Part shown: positions 45,126-56,608 of the stretch, in pieces
Layout of the letters: each line of letters opens with the position of its first letter
Numbering within the stretch: position 1 is the first letter of the stretch
Source: [Phialemoniopsis] sp. UDSM-2020
Taxonomy: Eukaryota > Ascomycota > Sordariomycetes > Thyridiales > Thyridiaceae
Direction of reading: 5' to 3'
NCBI GenBank assembly: GCA_018873225.1
Contig: JAEILZ010000008.1
Coordinates: forward strand, 1,612,001-1,676,000
DNA length: 64,000 nucleotides
Made by a program: the position numbers and the translations under genes
Notes under the pieces: model-generated
Database searches by the model: none
What the model was told of the DNA's origin: nothing
What the model saw: the letters and a program-made list of their open reading frames with translations, nothing else

Positions 45126-46744
45126 ATGTCTCGAGATATCGAGGAGAAATCACAGGTGGAGCTCGTTCCAGAAACATCATCGAAGGAGAAAGAGACCTTG
45201 GCACCCGAAGACGCTAGTAGTACCAAGAAGGGACGCGGTCTACTCCACGTACCCTCCAGGTCCTCCTCTCAAAGGCACCAGCCGTCGCCAACGTCAACCG
45301 GTCTTAGTGGTGCTACGGCGAGCGATCCTAGAGGCAGCATGGATGGTCAATCGAAGGAGTCGAAGGGAAGTCTGATGGGCCATCGGCGGAACGGCAGCGC
45401 GTCAAGCAAGCAGTCCGGCACCGCTCCCACGAGTACTCCCGGCAACACGCAACCCAACTCGCCCGCGACCGCTGCCGCGCCCCCGAGGAAGAAGAAGGGA
45501 GGACTGCTTGCTCTTCTTGGCTGCTGTGGTGTGCCCGATGACGCCAACGCCGTCGGGAACGGGGAAGACAACGTGCCGGTCAAACAATTGGATAGGATCC
45601 CCCCACGGCCAACCACGGCTAGCCACAGCCACAGAACCATCACCCCATCGGACCAGAACGCTAGCACAAAGCAGATTTCCGAGAAGGATGGCCAACAGGC
45701 GGCTCAGAACACCCCCGAGTCGTCTAGGGCCAAGGGAGCAACTGCCTCGACCTCTCAGGACCAGCCAGCAGTGCCGGAGAAGGGCAACGGGGAGGCCAGC
45801 AGAACGGCACCCATCGGCGCACCACTCGTAACGGTGGAGCCTCCTAACCAAGCATCAAATGATGTCTCTCAGGGCGAAGCAAACCACAAGGATGTCGATG
45901 GCGACGTTGAGATGCAAGACAACGAGGGTGTAGCAGACCAGAAGGACAAGCAGCCCGCTGCATCTGACGTCCTGCCAAAGGTTCCCCCGCCACCATCAAC
46001 CTCTAATCCGCCAATCATCCCCCAGAGCGAAACAGTCATGACAATAACTGCCCCTGAAGTACCGGAGCAGAAGGCTCTCCTGCCTCCAATTGAGCCGCAC
46101 CTGAAAGGAAGGAAATGCTTGGTTCTCGATCTCGATGAGACTCTGGTTCATAGTTCGTTTAAGGTGAGTGCCATTCTGGACCAGGACACTCTCTCCTCCT
46201 TGTATATCAGCTGACAAGTTTCAGATCCTCCACCAAGCCGATTTCACGATACCTGTAGAGATTGAAGGAAACTACCACAATGTCTACGTCATAAAGAGGC
46301 CGGGCGTTGACCAATTCATGAAGCGGGTTGGGGAGCTCTATGAAGTCGTTGTGTTTACAGCATCAGTTTCTAAGGTACGCTTTGCACTGTTCCTTGTGCC
46401 GCGGCGATGATCACGACTGACATGACATCCAGTACGGCGATCCGCTTTTGGACCAGCTGGACATCCACAAGGTTGTCCACCACAGGCTTTTCCGTGAGAG
46501 CTGCTACAATCACCAAGGCAACTACGTCAAAGACCTTTCACAGGTTGGACGGGACCTGAAGGACACAATCATCATTGATAACTCGCCAACATCGTACATC
46601 TTCCACCCGCAGCACGCCGTACCAATCAGCAGTTGGTTCTCGGATGCCCACGACAACGAGTTGCTCGACCTGATACCGGTGCTGGAGGACCTGGCAGGAC
46701 CGACTGTTCAAGACGTCAGTCTGGTTCTCGATGTCACCCTCTAG
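45126..46744 (+). CDS. psr1: PSR/SCP-type phosphatase with HAD DxDxT catalytic core, 499 aa
   Basis: A plasma-membrane or membrane-associated protein phosphatase of the FCP/SCP family; yeast Psr1/Psr2 regulate the stress regulator Msn2. Exons are 45126-46163, 46225-46374 and 46433-46744. Residues 1 to about 315 are disordered and rich in Ser, Pro, Thr and Gln. At about residues 120-130, [14 protein letters not shown] is a basic-hydrophobic patch with two Cys residues that could be palmitoylated, as in the Psr proteins, though here it is internal. The catalytic domain starts with [15 protein letters not shown] (DLDET is the nucleophile motif) and ends with [15 protein letters not shown] and [16 protein letters not shown] start upstream of 45126 in the same frame would need a non-ATG codon. 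Confidence 0.92.
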
Positions 46745-48405
46745 AGCGCGATGTTTTCTTTATCCCATTTCCACTTCAGAGCACGTGTTCTCGGGGAGCA
46801 CTATTCACTCTTGCTGGGTCATAGCGGAAGGCGTTTGGACGAATTTGCCGGGTGTGCCGCCTGACATGCTCTGCAGTTTAATCTTGCAAACAGTACGACG
46901 GCTGCAGGAGCGGCCAATTTGGCTCTAGAACATTCCTATCTTATGGAAACCTTCTCGTCAAGCATAATTAGACGTCGGAGCACATGGTCTTCGCGACAGC
47001 AATGCAAGGAGGCGCCGCTTAATCGGCGTTCCCTAGAGTGGGAAGAGCACTTGGTTTCTGCAGCATCGCATGCTCTTGTCGGAGATACCACAGCGGCGAG
47101 ACAAGGCTGTTACAGTCTGGGGGTGAAGTAAGGCTATTTCTCAACACCTACGACATCAGATGAAAGGCAAAAACTGCGCTCGTCGGTAGCCTCTGAGCCC
47201 CCCTTCTGAGTCCTTGCATACGCCATCATCGACAGATCAATGGGCGAGCACCACATCTATCTGTTTCATTTGTCAATTTTACACAACCAATTCATTTTCC
47301 TACTTCTTGCCGGATCATCTTACACCTTTCTTCGTCAATACACCGATACAAGTGATGTCTGCGAGCAGACAGGGTCAAACCGTATTAGTATAGCGCGCGC
47401 ACACCCACCCTCTGCCATTCATAACCCAACGGAAATCCATTCTTGTTGTCATTTTACGATTGTAAAGGTTTTACAAACACCAGCCCGTCATGCAGACAGG
47501 GCAGAAGTGGGCGAGCGGGCGAGTGGGCAAAAAGGAATGCGAACGGGGAAGACAGGATACCCTCAATGGCTGCAGCGAGCGGCTCTTGCGAGGATTTTAT
47601 ACATATAGTCTTTTGCCAAATTGATATACTAGCGAATGTACGGAACGAGAAGAGGAGTTCGCTGTCTGGATCTAAGTGTTCGCTGCGCTGCCAGTGCTGG
47701 TATCTACAAAAGTGACTTGCTCGAAGCAACTACCCAGAAGGATCTCTTATTCAATGAGCTAAAACCCAATAACGGGCCAAGTTGACTCTCTTCGAGACGT
47801 TTAAAGGTCCTATGAGTTGAAAGGAACTTACACCAGAGGCTAGCTTCGCTCTGCATTCACTTGGTATCTGCATGTAAAGACTCAATGTTACGGAAGCACT
47901 ACTATCTTATTGCATATTGTGATCTGGTGTCTGAGTTTAAGCACATGTCTCTGATGGAGCTCGAGCTTCCTCTTTGCTTGTCCCTGAAGGAGCGAGTCCG
48001 GGGTGCAGCTCCAGGGGCCGACCCACTAGAGCACATGTGAGCCCCCCCAGTGCCCTCAATTGAAGCGGAAAAACCCACGCCGTGGCGCTATCTTCAAACT
48101 GGGCGCACGGTCCACCTGCTAGCCTTTCCCCAGCCAGCCCAGAGCAATTATTGGAAGGTATGGGCCAGCCCAGCCCAGCCCAGCACTGGAGCCAAGCCAG
48201 CCCTTTCCAAACCGTGGCCTCAATTGCAGTGTGTCTTTTGTGAGCGGAGCTTTTTCAGGGAGAACATATCGACACTCCATCCCCATCCAACTCGACTTGA
48301 CGATCACGACAATTCCTTTCTCGACCCCCGACACGCCTTCTGACTTCATCTTTTCTTGCTTCTCTTTTGTTATTGCCGACTCTTATTATACAAACCCCCG
48401 ACAAA
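46745..48405. other. Intergenic region between the phosphatase and SEC61 beta
   Basis: The 3' flank of the phosphatase gene, then the promoter and 5' leader of SEC61 beta. No gene is seen; frames up to 122 codons look random. A CCAGC repeat at 48165-48184 is listed separately. Confidence 0.5.
48165..48184 (+). repeat. (CCAGC)4 short tandem repeat
   Basis: Four perfect copies of CCAGC lie about 220 bp upstream of the SEC61 beta start codon. Confidence 0.85.
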
Positions 48406-49026
48406 ATGGTACGTATACCGTCCCGCGCGACTCGCAGCTGACGAACAAGGGAGCTCGCAACTTGGGCCTCCTGCTCTCGTGCCGCCGCGCGAATTGCGAC
48501 GCCTCTCCAACAGTCGTTTCATTATCACACAATACATGAAAGCTGACCTTTCTTGATCCTGTTGTAGTCTTCTCCCCGCCCCTCCTCCCCGGCCCCGGCC
48601 ACCGCCTCTGGTGCGACCGTCCGTCCCTCGTCGCCCGCGCCCCCAGGAGGAGCCAAGACTCAGATCCGTCGCCGCGCCGCTGCCGACCAGAAGGAGAAGA
48701 TTGCCAATGCGCGCCCTAGCAGCACGCGTGCGGCGGGTGCCGGTGGCAGCAGCAGCACCATGCTGAGTACGTGCACACGACCTCCGTCGTTTACAGTATT
48801 CAGACACTAACTTTGCATCACAGGGCTGTACACCGACGAGTCTCCCGGCCTGAAGGTTGATCCCGTCGTCGTTTTGGTGCTCTCGCTGGTCTTCATCTTC
48901 AGCGTTGTTGCTCTTCACAGTATGTGCCAAGAATATGCAGGGAGTTTGTCTGTGGCTGAGAGTGCTTCACTAACATGATTTTTTCCTACAGTTATCGCCA
49001 AGATTACCCGACGATTCTCTAGCTAA
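48406..49026 (+). CDS. sbh1: SEC61 beta subunit of the ER translocon, 110 aa
   Basis: The tail-anchored beta subunit of the Sec61 channel, which helps co-translational import into the ER. Exons are 48406-48408 (the ATG alone), 48568-48766, 48824-48919 and 48992-49026. The protein begins MSSPRPSSPAPATASG, has a Pro/Ser/Ala-rich N-terminus, then the conserved TQIRRRAAADQKEKI and RLYTDESPGLKVDPVVVLV, and a single C-terminal membrane helix (about residues 77-100) ending KITRRFSS. An intron directly follows the start codon. The length matches other fungal homologues. Confidence 0.95.
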
Positions 49027-50525
49027 ATGGGAGATGACGAGAAACGGGGAACGCGGAGACATGCGTAGACCGGTCCTGCAGTGACTGTGGTCTACCGTTA
49101 TTTGAGAGAAAGTTTGATTTGGAGGGCGCAAGCATCTTTCATAGACTGCGATCGAAACCACCAAAGGGGAGAGGGAAGCAGTATGGTGTGTGGTTTCCAA
49201 AACCGGTGCATGGCAGTTGGACATGACTTAAACATTGTGACAACCTCTGTCTGCGGGACGCTTGTATCCTCGCATGGAGGGTTGAGCACGGACAATCGGT
49301 TTGCACTTTATTTGCGTTGACGGGCTCTTTGTACGATATCCCGGGATGATCTAGATTCAATGCAATCCTCGATCGTCCTCAACTAACTCATGTGTTCTCG
49401 GCCTGTACACTCTGTAGGTTGCCTCGTAGGCTTGGTGAATGCTAAGGTAGTCTACGTAACATGGATCGCATGATGATAGGCAGCACTATTAAATATGCTG
49501 GCCTGGGCTTGGACACCGGAGGATATGCAAGCGTGGAATTCTCCGGCCGCGATGCGATCATGGACAGGGTCTTTGCGAAATTCGGCGTACCTCCTGCTTA
49601 GCTGGATACGAGTAGAACAATGCTTACGTAGCTCGGCGAGGCTGCTACTGGGATTTTGGCTACAGTGGAGTGAAACTGAGGCAGCACAGCCCGCCTGCCA
49701 CTTCTAGTTGGAGTGGACGGGGCCGACTCGTCAGCGTCTCGAAGCTTGGCTCCGAGCGAAGGGCGGGTGAGGCCGCAATGCTCACCCATGCGGCATGGTG
49801 TGGAGTTCGCATACTTCGCATCAGCCTGCTTAGGACCTAGTTAGGTAGTTCGCATTCTATGTATGTACTCTCTTATGGTGCATCATAGATGGGAGCGTGA
49901 TGGCCAGGACCGGCATTGCAAGAAACCCCTCCTTCAAGTTGCCTGCCCACTGCGGTGATTGGCGCAGTACACACTCCTAGCGGGATAGTGTGTGAGTTTT
50001 AGTTCCCGTTCATTGATTGAATGATTCGCTGGCCACTGCGATCAAGGCTAGTCGACGCAATCAAAGCTCCAGGGTTGTCTGTCTGTCTTGTGTGTGTGTG
50101 TGTGTTTCTCTTACATCATTTGCCTCTTCCCTACCCAACTCGGTGCTCACACCTCTCGTGTACTTTATCTAACCTGCTTTCTACTTTCAAAACCAATGCG
50201 AAGGCGCTTTTCCGACAAACACAACACTGCCCCCCATTCTTGATCCTTTCTCGGCCTTGTTGTCATAGCCCGTTCTTGTTGCTTCGTCTCAGCAGGGGTT
50301 TTGTATCTTAGCTCATTCCTCCGTCCCTCTAAACGAGGCAGAACCACACTGATAGCTCCGGTCATGCTTGCAGTTTGATCCACTCTATCAACTGCCGCAT
50401 GAAGCTCTATTGATCTATCCCACCTTTACATAAAGATCGCACCCGCGATCCTCTGCAGAGATCGCAACGGTCGATCGCAAGCTCGAGCTTCCCGTCATCA
50501 ACCTTTCACTTGACATCCTCTCACG
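49027..50525. other. Intergenic region before the glycosyltransferase gene
   Basis: The 3' flank of SEC61 beta, then promoter and C/T-rich leader (about 50080-50525) of the glycosyltransferase gene, containing a (GT)n run. ORFs up to 96 codons look random. Confidence 0.5.
50089..50105 (+). repeat. (TG)n dinucleotide run
   Basis: A TG run of about 8 copies, directly preceded by GTCT repeats, in the putative promoter or leader of the glycosyltransferase gene. Confidence 0.8.
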
Positions 50526-53500
50526 ATGACGGCAGCTCCCTTACCCGGTGACACGGATTCCCGTGACGATGATGCCGACTCGCATCGCGCCCTCATCACC
50601 GACGGCTTTGACCTGCCACCTGATCTTGGCGGCCATGCAGAAGCGCCACCAGCTTACAGCGAGCAGTACGACCAGATCCAGCTTGAGCAGGCTGGTTTTG
50701 CCGCTGGTGCTGCCGTAACAGGTAAGTAGGCTCCAAGCACTTGCCAAGGCATCGAACTCAAATAGATGTCGCCACCGGCTTGGTACTAACTTGGATCTAG
50801 GCGATGGCAGAGTCAACATCAACATCAACCAGACGAGTCGTAAATTCTCCGACTTGCTGGCTCCTGCCTTGCAGTCGCAGGTATACCCGCCGGAAAAGGC
50901 CACTGCGCAACCCTTACCACCGCCGTACATCCCACCTAGTCTCGGTGGTCGGCCTGGCCAAACCCCTCCGCCAAAGCTGAATGTGGTCATCCAGATTGTG
51001 GGTTCTAGAGGTGATGTTCAGCCTTTTGTAGCCCTCGGCAAAGTTCTGCAAGAAACTTATGGCCACCGCGTCCGGCTGGCGACTCATGCAACATTTCAAA
51101 CGTTTGTTGAGGAGAATGGCCTTGAGTTCTTCAGTATCGGCGGCGACCCAGCCGAGCTCATGGCCTTCATGGTCAAGAACCCTGGCCTTATGCCCGGCTT
51201 CGATGCTCTCAAGAGCGGAGAGGTCACCAAGCGGAGGACAGGCATCGAACAGATCATCTTGGGTTGCTGGAGGTCTTGTTTCGAGACGGGCACTGGTCTC
51301 GGCCCCCCGCCGAAGCCACACAAGAGAAATGAGCCCTTGGACGAGAGGAGCTTCTCCCTCCCCACAACCGCACAAGATCGCCCGTTTGTCGCCGATGTGA
51401 TCATTGCAAATCCCCCAAGCTTTGCACACATCCACATCGCCGAGAAGCTGGGCATCCCACTGCACATGATGTTCACCATGCCTTGGTCGCCGACAAGAGC
51501 CTTCCCACACCCACTGGCCAACATCCAGTCTACCAACACTGATGTGGTTATGACCAATTTTGTTTCGTACGCTATGGTCGAGATGATGACATGGCAAGGT
51601 CTGGGAGATGTCATCAACCGCTTCCGAGCGAACGTGCTTGACCTCGAGCCAATGTCGTTGATCTGGGCGCCAGGCATCCTCAGCAGACTCCACATTCCCA
51701 CCACGTACTGCTGGTCTCCCGCTCTGATCCCCAAACCAAACGACTGGAGTCGCGAGATTTCCATTGCTGGCTTCTACTTTCTCAACCTAGCCTCCAACTA
51801 CACCCCTGAGCCAGACCTGGCAGCTTTCCTTGCCGATGGACCACCACCTGTCTACATCGGCTTTGGTTCCATCGTTGTTGATGACCCCAACAAACTCACT
51901 CGGATGATCTTTGACGCAATCAAAGCGACGGGCGTCAGGGCCCTTGTGTCCAAAGGATGGGGAGGCATCGGTGCCGACTCTCTTGGCATTCCTGAAGGGG
52001 TATTCATGCTGGGCAACTGCCCTCATGACTGGCTCTTCCAACGAGTGTCCGCGGTTGTTCACCACGGCGGTGCGGGAACAAGTGCAGCAGGCATTAAGCT
52101 CGGCAAGCCTACAGTTGTCGTGCCTTTCTTTGGAGACCAGCCCTTCTGGGGCGCCATGATCGCAAGGGCTGGCGCCGGCCCCAACCCGATTCCGTATGCG
52201 GAACTCACGGCAGAGAAGCTTGCGAGTGCGATTCAAGACTGCCTCAGACCTGAAATGCAGGCCAAGGCTCAAGAATTGGGTGAGAAGATCAGAGAAGAAC
52301 AGGGCACGGACATGGGCGGGAAGAGCTTCCACGAATTTCTGGATCTCGAAGCCATGAGATGCTCTATCGCGCCTAGTCGGGTGGCAGTCTGGCGGGTCAG
52401 GAGAACCCAGATTCGCCTGAGCGCGCTGACTGCTGCGGTACTTGTGAAAGAAAGATTGATTAAGTATACGGACCTTAAGCCGTAAGTGTTTCGAGGTGAT
52501 TGTGTTCTCCTGTTAAAGTGGCTGACCTCCATAGATACCGATCAAAGGAACACAACACGGACGAGCAGCCCTGGGATCCAATCTCGGCCGTCACGGCAGC
52601 TATCATTGGCGATGTGGGCAGCATATCGATGGCCATCACGGACTTTCCTCGAGAGATGTTCAAGAAGAGCACGATGATCAAGGATGAATGCAAGACCAGA
52701 GCATCGTCGTCCTCAAATCATGGTAATTCATCCGGTGCCACATCTGAGACTGCCTCTATGAACAATACTGCTATGTCCGGTGGCCTGCCGGCTTCGGAAA
52801 ATGCAAGCATCTCGGATGGGGCCAGCCTGTCCACTCACGCGTCGCATCCCTCTCTGGCAATCAGCACGCCTGACCATGCCTCCGTCTCGGAGCCAGCCTC
52901 CGCCTCTGCTGCAGCCTCTTCCGAGAGCCTGGCCGTCACGCCAAGTGGTGATCGACCTACTACTCCGATGTCTCTCAAGGGCAAGTTTCAGAACCGCAGC
53001 TCATCTCCCAATGCGTGTCACCCAGGGATGAACCTCGAAAATGCGCTCGACGCAAGCAAAGGCGTGGGCAGGATTGTCACTACTGGTGTTAGAAGTCCTC
53101 TTAACTTCTGCATGGGCCTTGCACGAGGGTTCCGCAACGCACCCAAGCTGTACAACGACGACACGGTTCGGCCGCCGGAGAAGGTGACGGATCTTGCAAG
53201 CGGCCTAAAACTCGCGGGCAAAGAGTTCGGGCTCGGGCTATACGATGGCATATCAGGACTTGTTACTCAGCCGATACGGGGCGCCGAAAAGGAAGGCGCG
53301 GCAGGACTGCTCAAAGGCTTTGGTAAAGGAATTGGCGGGTTGGTGTTCAAGCCTGCTGCCGGTATGTTACCAGTGTCTGCCTAACCATCCGGACAGTGAC
53401 GAGCTAACGGAATCTTTTTGCAGGATTCTGGTCCCTCCCTGCCTACGCAATGAAAGGTGTGGACGCCCAGATCAGGAACTTCTTCAGCAAGAGCGTTCTC

Positions 53501-54733
53501 AACTACATCATAACCTCGCGTGTCTTGCAGGGAATGGAAGAATTGCAGACTGCAACGGAAGAAGAACAACAGGATATCATTGCTCGATGGGGTGTAATGA
53601 AGAAGGATCTGAAAGGGTTCTATCACCTCAAGCAGAAGGAGAAGGGGAAGGCGAAGGCGACCGACCAAGGGGAGGACAGCAGCGTGACCCCGCCAGCAAC
53701 GCCGCTTAGCCCAGACGATACAGGGTCAACCACGCCGCCACAGCTCAAGACGGGCTGGTTCCACACGCGCAATATGTCATTCGATGAGCGCAAGGTCGTA
53801 CACTCGATGCGAGATGCTTGGAGGGCTCGAAGAACTGGAACATGGTCGCCGACTCGAGGCCACCAGCGAGCCAAGAGCTTTTACACTGCTGATGAGCACG
53901 ACGAGTTTGAGCGGGCCATCAGGGACTCGGTGCGACAGACTTCTAGAGGCAATCCGGAAGAAGATGCCAGGGTGGAAGAGGCAATCCGCGCGAGTGTCCT
54001 GCAAATGCAACGGGTTGCAGAGACAAGCACAATTGGGAGCAGCCGCCCCTCAACTCGAGACGACATGACCCTGCGAAGTGTCCCTAGCACGGCCACTTCA
54101 ATCAGTGAGATGCCCACGGCTGAGCAGCTCGTCGCTGAGTTACCCACCGCCGAACAGCTCAAGAAGGACGCCGAGCCGGTGTCCGGCGATATCACAGATG
54201 AAGAATACCAGGCTCTCATCGAGGAAGCTGTTCGAAGGAGCATGGCAGAGAATATGGCTCGAGGTCGTGGTAAGGATGGTGATGGACCTGATGATGAGGA
54301 AATGCGCCGGGCGATTGATGAGTCTAGCAAACATCCCACTGGGCGGGGGCTGGAAGATGACGACGAGATGAAACGAGCGATTGCAGAGTCTCACAAACAC
54401 CATCAGCAGACTGCTGCCGCAGATGATGAGGAGCTGAAGCGTGCCATGGCCGAGTCGGAGAAAGCACACAAGGACCAGGAGCGGGAGAGGACAGAGGAGG
54501 AGATTGTTCTGGAGTACATCAAGAAGCAGAGTCTGGCGGAAGAGGAGCATCGCCAGAAGATGGAGAAGCTGAAGGGCAAGATGGCCAGCAAGGAAGGAGG
54601 CAATGATGATGACGATGACGAGGAGCTGAAGCGGGCAATGGAGGAGAGTCTGAAGACGAGTCACGCAGGTGGCAGTGGAGGCGGAGGAGGATCATCTTCT
54701 TTCTATCCAGCCGGAAGGGCTGAGCTTCCTTGA
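50526..54733 (+). CDS. Sterol-glucosyltransferase-like protein with VPS13-like segment and UIM array, 1337 aa
   Basis: A large multidomain protein, predicted to transfer sugar from UDP-glucose to a lipid such as a sterol. Exons are 50526-50721, 50801-52481, 52535-53361 and 53424-54733, with donors GTAAGT, GTAAGT and GTATGT. The N-terminal 110 residues are acidic and Pro-rich, with PPAYSEQYDQ. The GT28-like N-terminal domain follows (NVVIQIVGSRGDVQPFVALG). The donor-site half reads PPPVYIGFGSIVVDDP and VHHGGAGTSAAGIKLGKPTV, then DQPFWG. At about residues 845-915 is a Gly-rich segment (GLVTQPIRGAEKEGAAGLLK, GKGIGGLVFKP) like the C-terminus of VPS13/ATG2. From about residue 1058 to 1313 come about eight helices with the UIM pattern (for example DEEMRRAIDESSKH and DEELKRAMAESEKA). 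Unlike ATG26 it has no GRAM or PH domain, so it is not that protein. Confidence 0.9.
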
Positions 54734-55344
54734 TTGTTATTGTGCATGAGTGAGAGGAGGAACATATACCCAGGTTCATTTTCATATCTGTCAAGGTGGG
54801 GACGAGCACATGAATGCGTCGATACATAGATACACAAACATGAATGTATATGACTTTGTACGTCTTTCTAGAGCACGCAAGCGTTCTATAAGAAACCAGC
54901 CGAATCCATGGATTTCTTTGGAAAAGGAGTCTAACCACTGTCAATGAGATTCGACGGGAGCTTTCAGAAGCCATGCAGCGGGAAGGCCCTAGCGCACCCC
55001 ACTAAAGCTCTCCATCTCAACCCCTCTCCCGCAGCTGGGAATTGATTGATTTCACAGAACGCGACGCGCGCTGCACATGTGCAATCAGTCCAGTCTTGCG
55101 TCAAACAAGGTGCTTCAACAAGCTGCCTCTTCTCTATTCTACACCTCAATCGGTGCATTTGGCTTTTTGCAAATAGTACAACTATAATATTTGCAATAAT
55201 TTTGAAGAAAGCACACATCATTGTTAGCTTCAATTCTGGCGATCCAAATCCAGAGCGTCACTACCTACCCGCCACTGGCCCCGGTCATATCACAAGCATC
55301 TCAACACCCCGCGGCGCATACCGACGACCTGAGCAACCAACACC
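54734..55344. other. Intergenic region before CDC26
   Basis: The 3' flank of the glycosyltransferase gene and the promoter of CDC26. AT-rich around 55150-55220. No gene seen. Confidence 0.55.
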
Positions 55345-55977
55345 ATGCTCCGCCGCCCGCCGACGACCCTGACCATAACGGCCGAGGACGTGGCCGCCTA
55401 CGAGGACCGCGCCGAGCGCCGCGCGCTCCGCCAGGCGCAGGACGAGGAGCGGCAGGGCGCACTAGGCATGGCCATGTCCTCGGACGACCACCTCGACGAC
55501 CCGGACTCCGACGAAGAAGATTACGAGGAGGAGGACCCGCATCAGCCCCAGAACCAGCACCAGCATGACAGCAGCGGCATGATGATGGCCGTCGACGAGC
55601 AGCCCCAGCACCCGCAGCAGCAGCAGCAGCAGCTGGCGACCCCGCCGCCGCAGCACGCCGCCGCCCCCCAGGCCGCGCAGCAGCATAACAGGCCGCGCGC
55701 GCAGCAGCGCATCTACGGTGGCGCAGAGCAGGCGAGCGGCTCCACGGCGGCGGCGGGATCGTCCCGACTGCAGGGACAGCAGCAACAGCAGCAGGCTAGG
55801 ACCCAGCAGGCGGGCATGTCTGGACGCAGCCACGCGGAGAGCTCCTCCGGCGCGCGGGCGACGAGGAGCCGGGATGAGAGGATCACGGGAGGAGGCGGTG
55901 CCGCCGGTGCCGCCGGTGGCAGCAGTGCCTCCTCCTCTGCTGCTGGCGGCGCGGGACGGAGACGGGCCCAAGCATAA
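55345..55977 (+). CDS. cdc26: CDC26/APC12, small anaphase-promoting complex subunit, 210 aa
   Basis: A small subunit of the APC/C ubiquitin ligase that binds and stabilises the TPR subunit APC6/CDC16. The diagnostic N-terminus is MLRRPPTTLTITAEDVAAYE, matching the MLRRKPT-type start of CDC26 in yeasts and animals. The rest is unusual for size: an acidic segment (DDHLDDPDSDEEDYEEED), then Gln/His/Pro-rich, Ala/Ser/Gly-rich low complexity with several poly-Gln runs and RAQQRIYGGAEQ. The gene is intronless and ends at a TAA. CDC26 is usually under 130 residues, so the tail is about twice the usual. Identification rests on the N-terminus only. Confidence 0.82.
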   Translation: MLRRPPTTLTITAEDVAAYEDRAERRALRQAQDEERQGALGMAMSSDDHLDDPDSDEEDYEEEDPHQPQNQHQHDSSGMMMAVDEQPQHPQQQQQQLATPPPQHAAAPQAAQQHNRPRAQQRIYGGAEQASGSTAAAGSSRLQGQQQQQQARTQQAGMSGRSHAESSSGARATRSRDERITGGGGAAGAAGGSSASSSAAGGAGRRRAQA

Positions 55978-56608
55978 GCTGGCTGAGTTGGTTACACCGG
56001 GTTAGGATCTGGACGGTCTTGTGCATTGAACGGCGTTTGTTTGGACTGTGTTCAGGCACGAGGACTAAGTGTCTTGCATTTGCGCATACTCATATCGTCA
56101 CTGGAACTGGAAACGGCGCATTGGGGCGCCTGGTTGGTGTTTGGGGGTCTATGACAGGCGCATCAGGAGAGCATCATGCATTGTTGGCGGCATGGCACTT
56201 CATTTGGAGTCTGGAATAATGGCACATTTGTCGATAGAACATGGCATCTTGGCATGGGTACCGGGTACCTTTTGCGCAAACCTAGGGTATCAAATTGGTA
56301 CATTTGTCCTTTTCTACTCTCATGCATCCTCTCGTGACTTGCAAAGCAATCTTCTTCTCTGAGGCGAACCGTGCCACTCCAGCAATCACAACACTAAAAA
56401 CAAAATAAACAGATGCAGCTGTGCCTTCACGTTGTTCATCCGATCTAATGCCAGTGCAGAACCTAACGCCTCGCAGATGCCCTCTGATGAAATGCAAGTG
56501 AAATGCAAATCCTTTGATCCATCCTCTCGTCCCTCTCTCATTCTAGCTTGGATTAAATACTCTTACACACCCCATCTCCGCACCTAGTCGGTCCCATCCA
56601 CAGGATCC
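55978..56608. other. Convergent intergenic region
   Basis: The 3' flanks of CDC26 (plus) and TAF2 (minus). No gene or repeat of note was seen. Confidence 0.55.

Noticed and set aside
50526..54733. Identification of the large glycosyltransferase as ATG26
   Set aside because: It lacks the GRAM and PH domains that precede the catalytic domain in ATG26.
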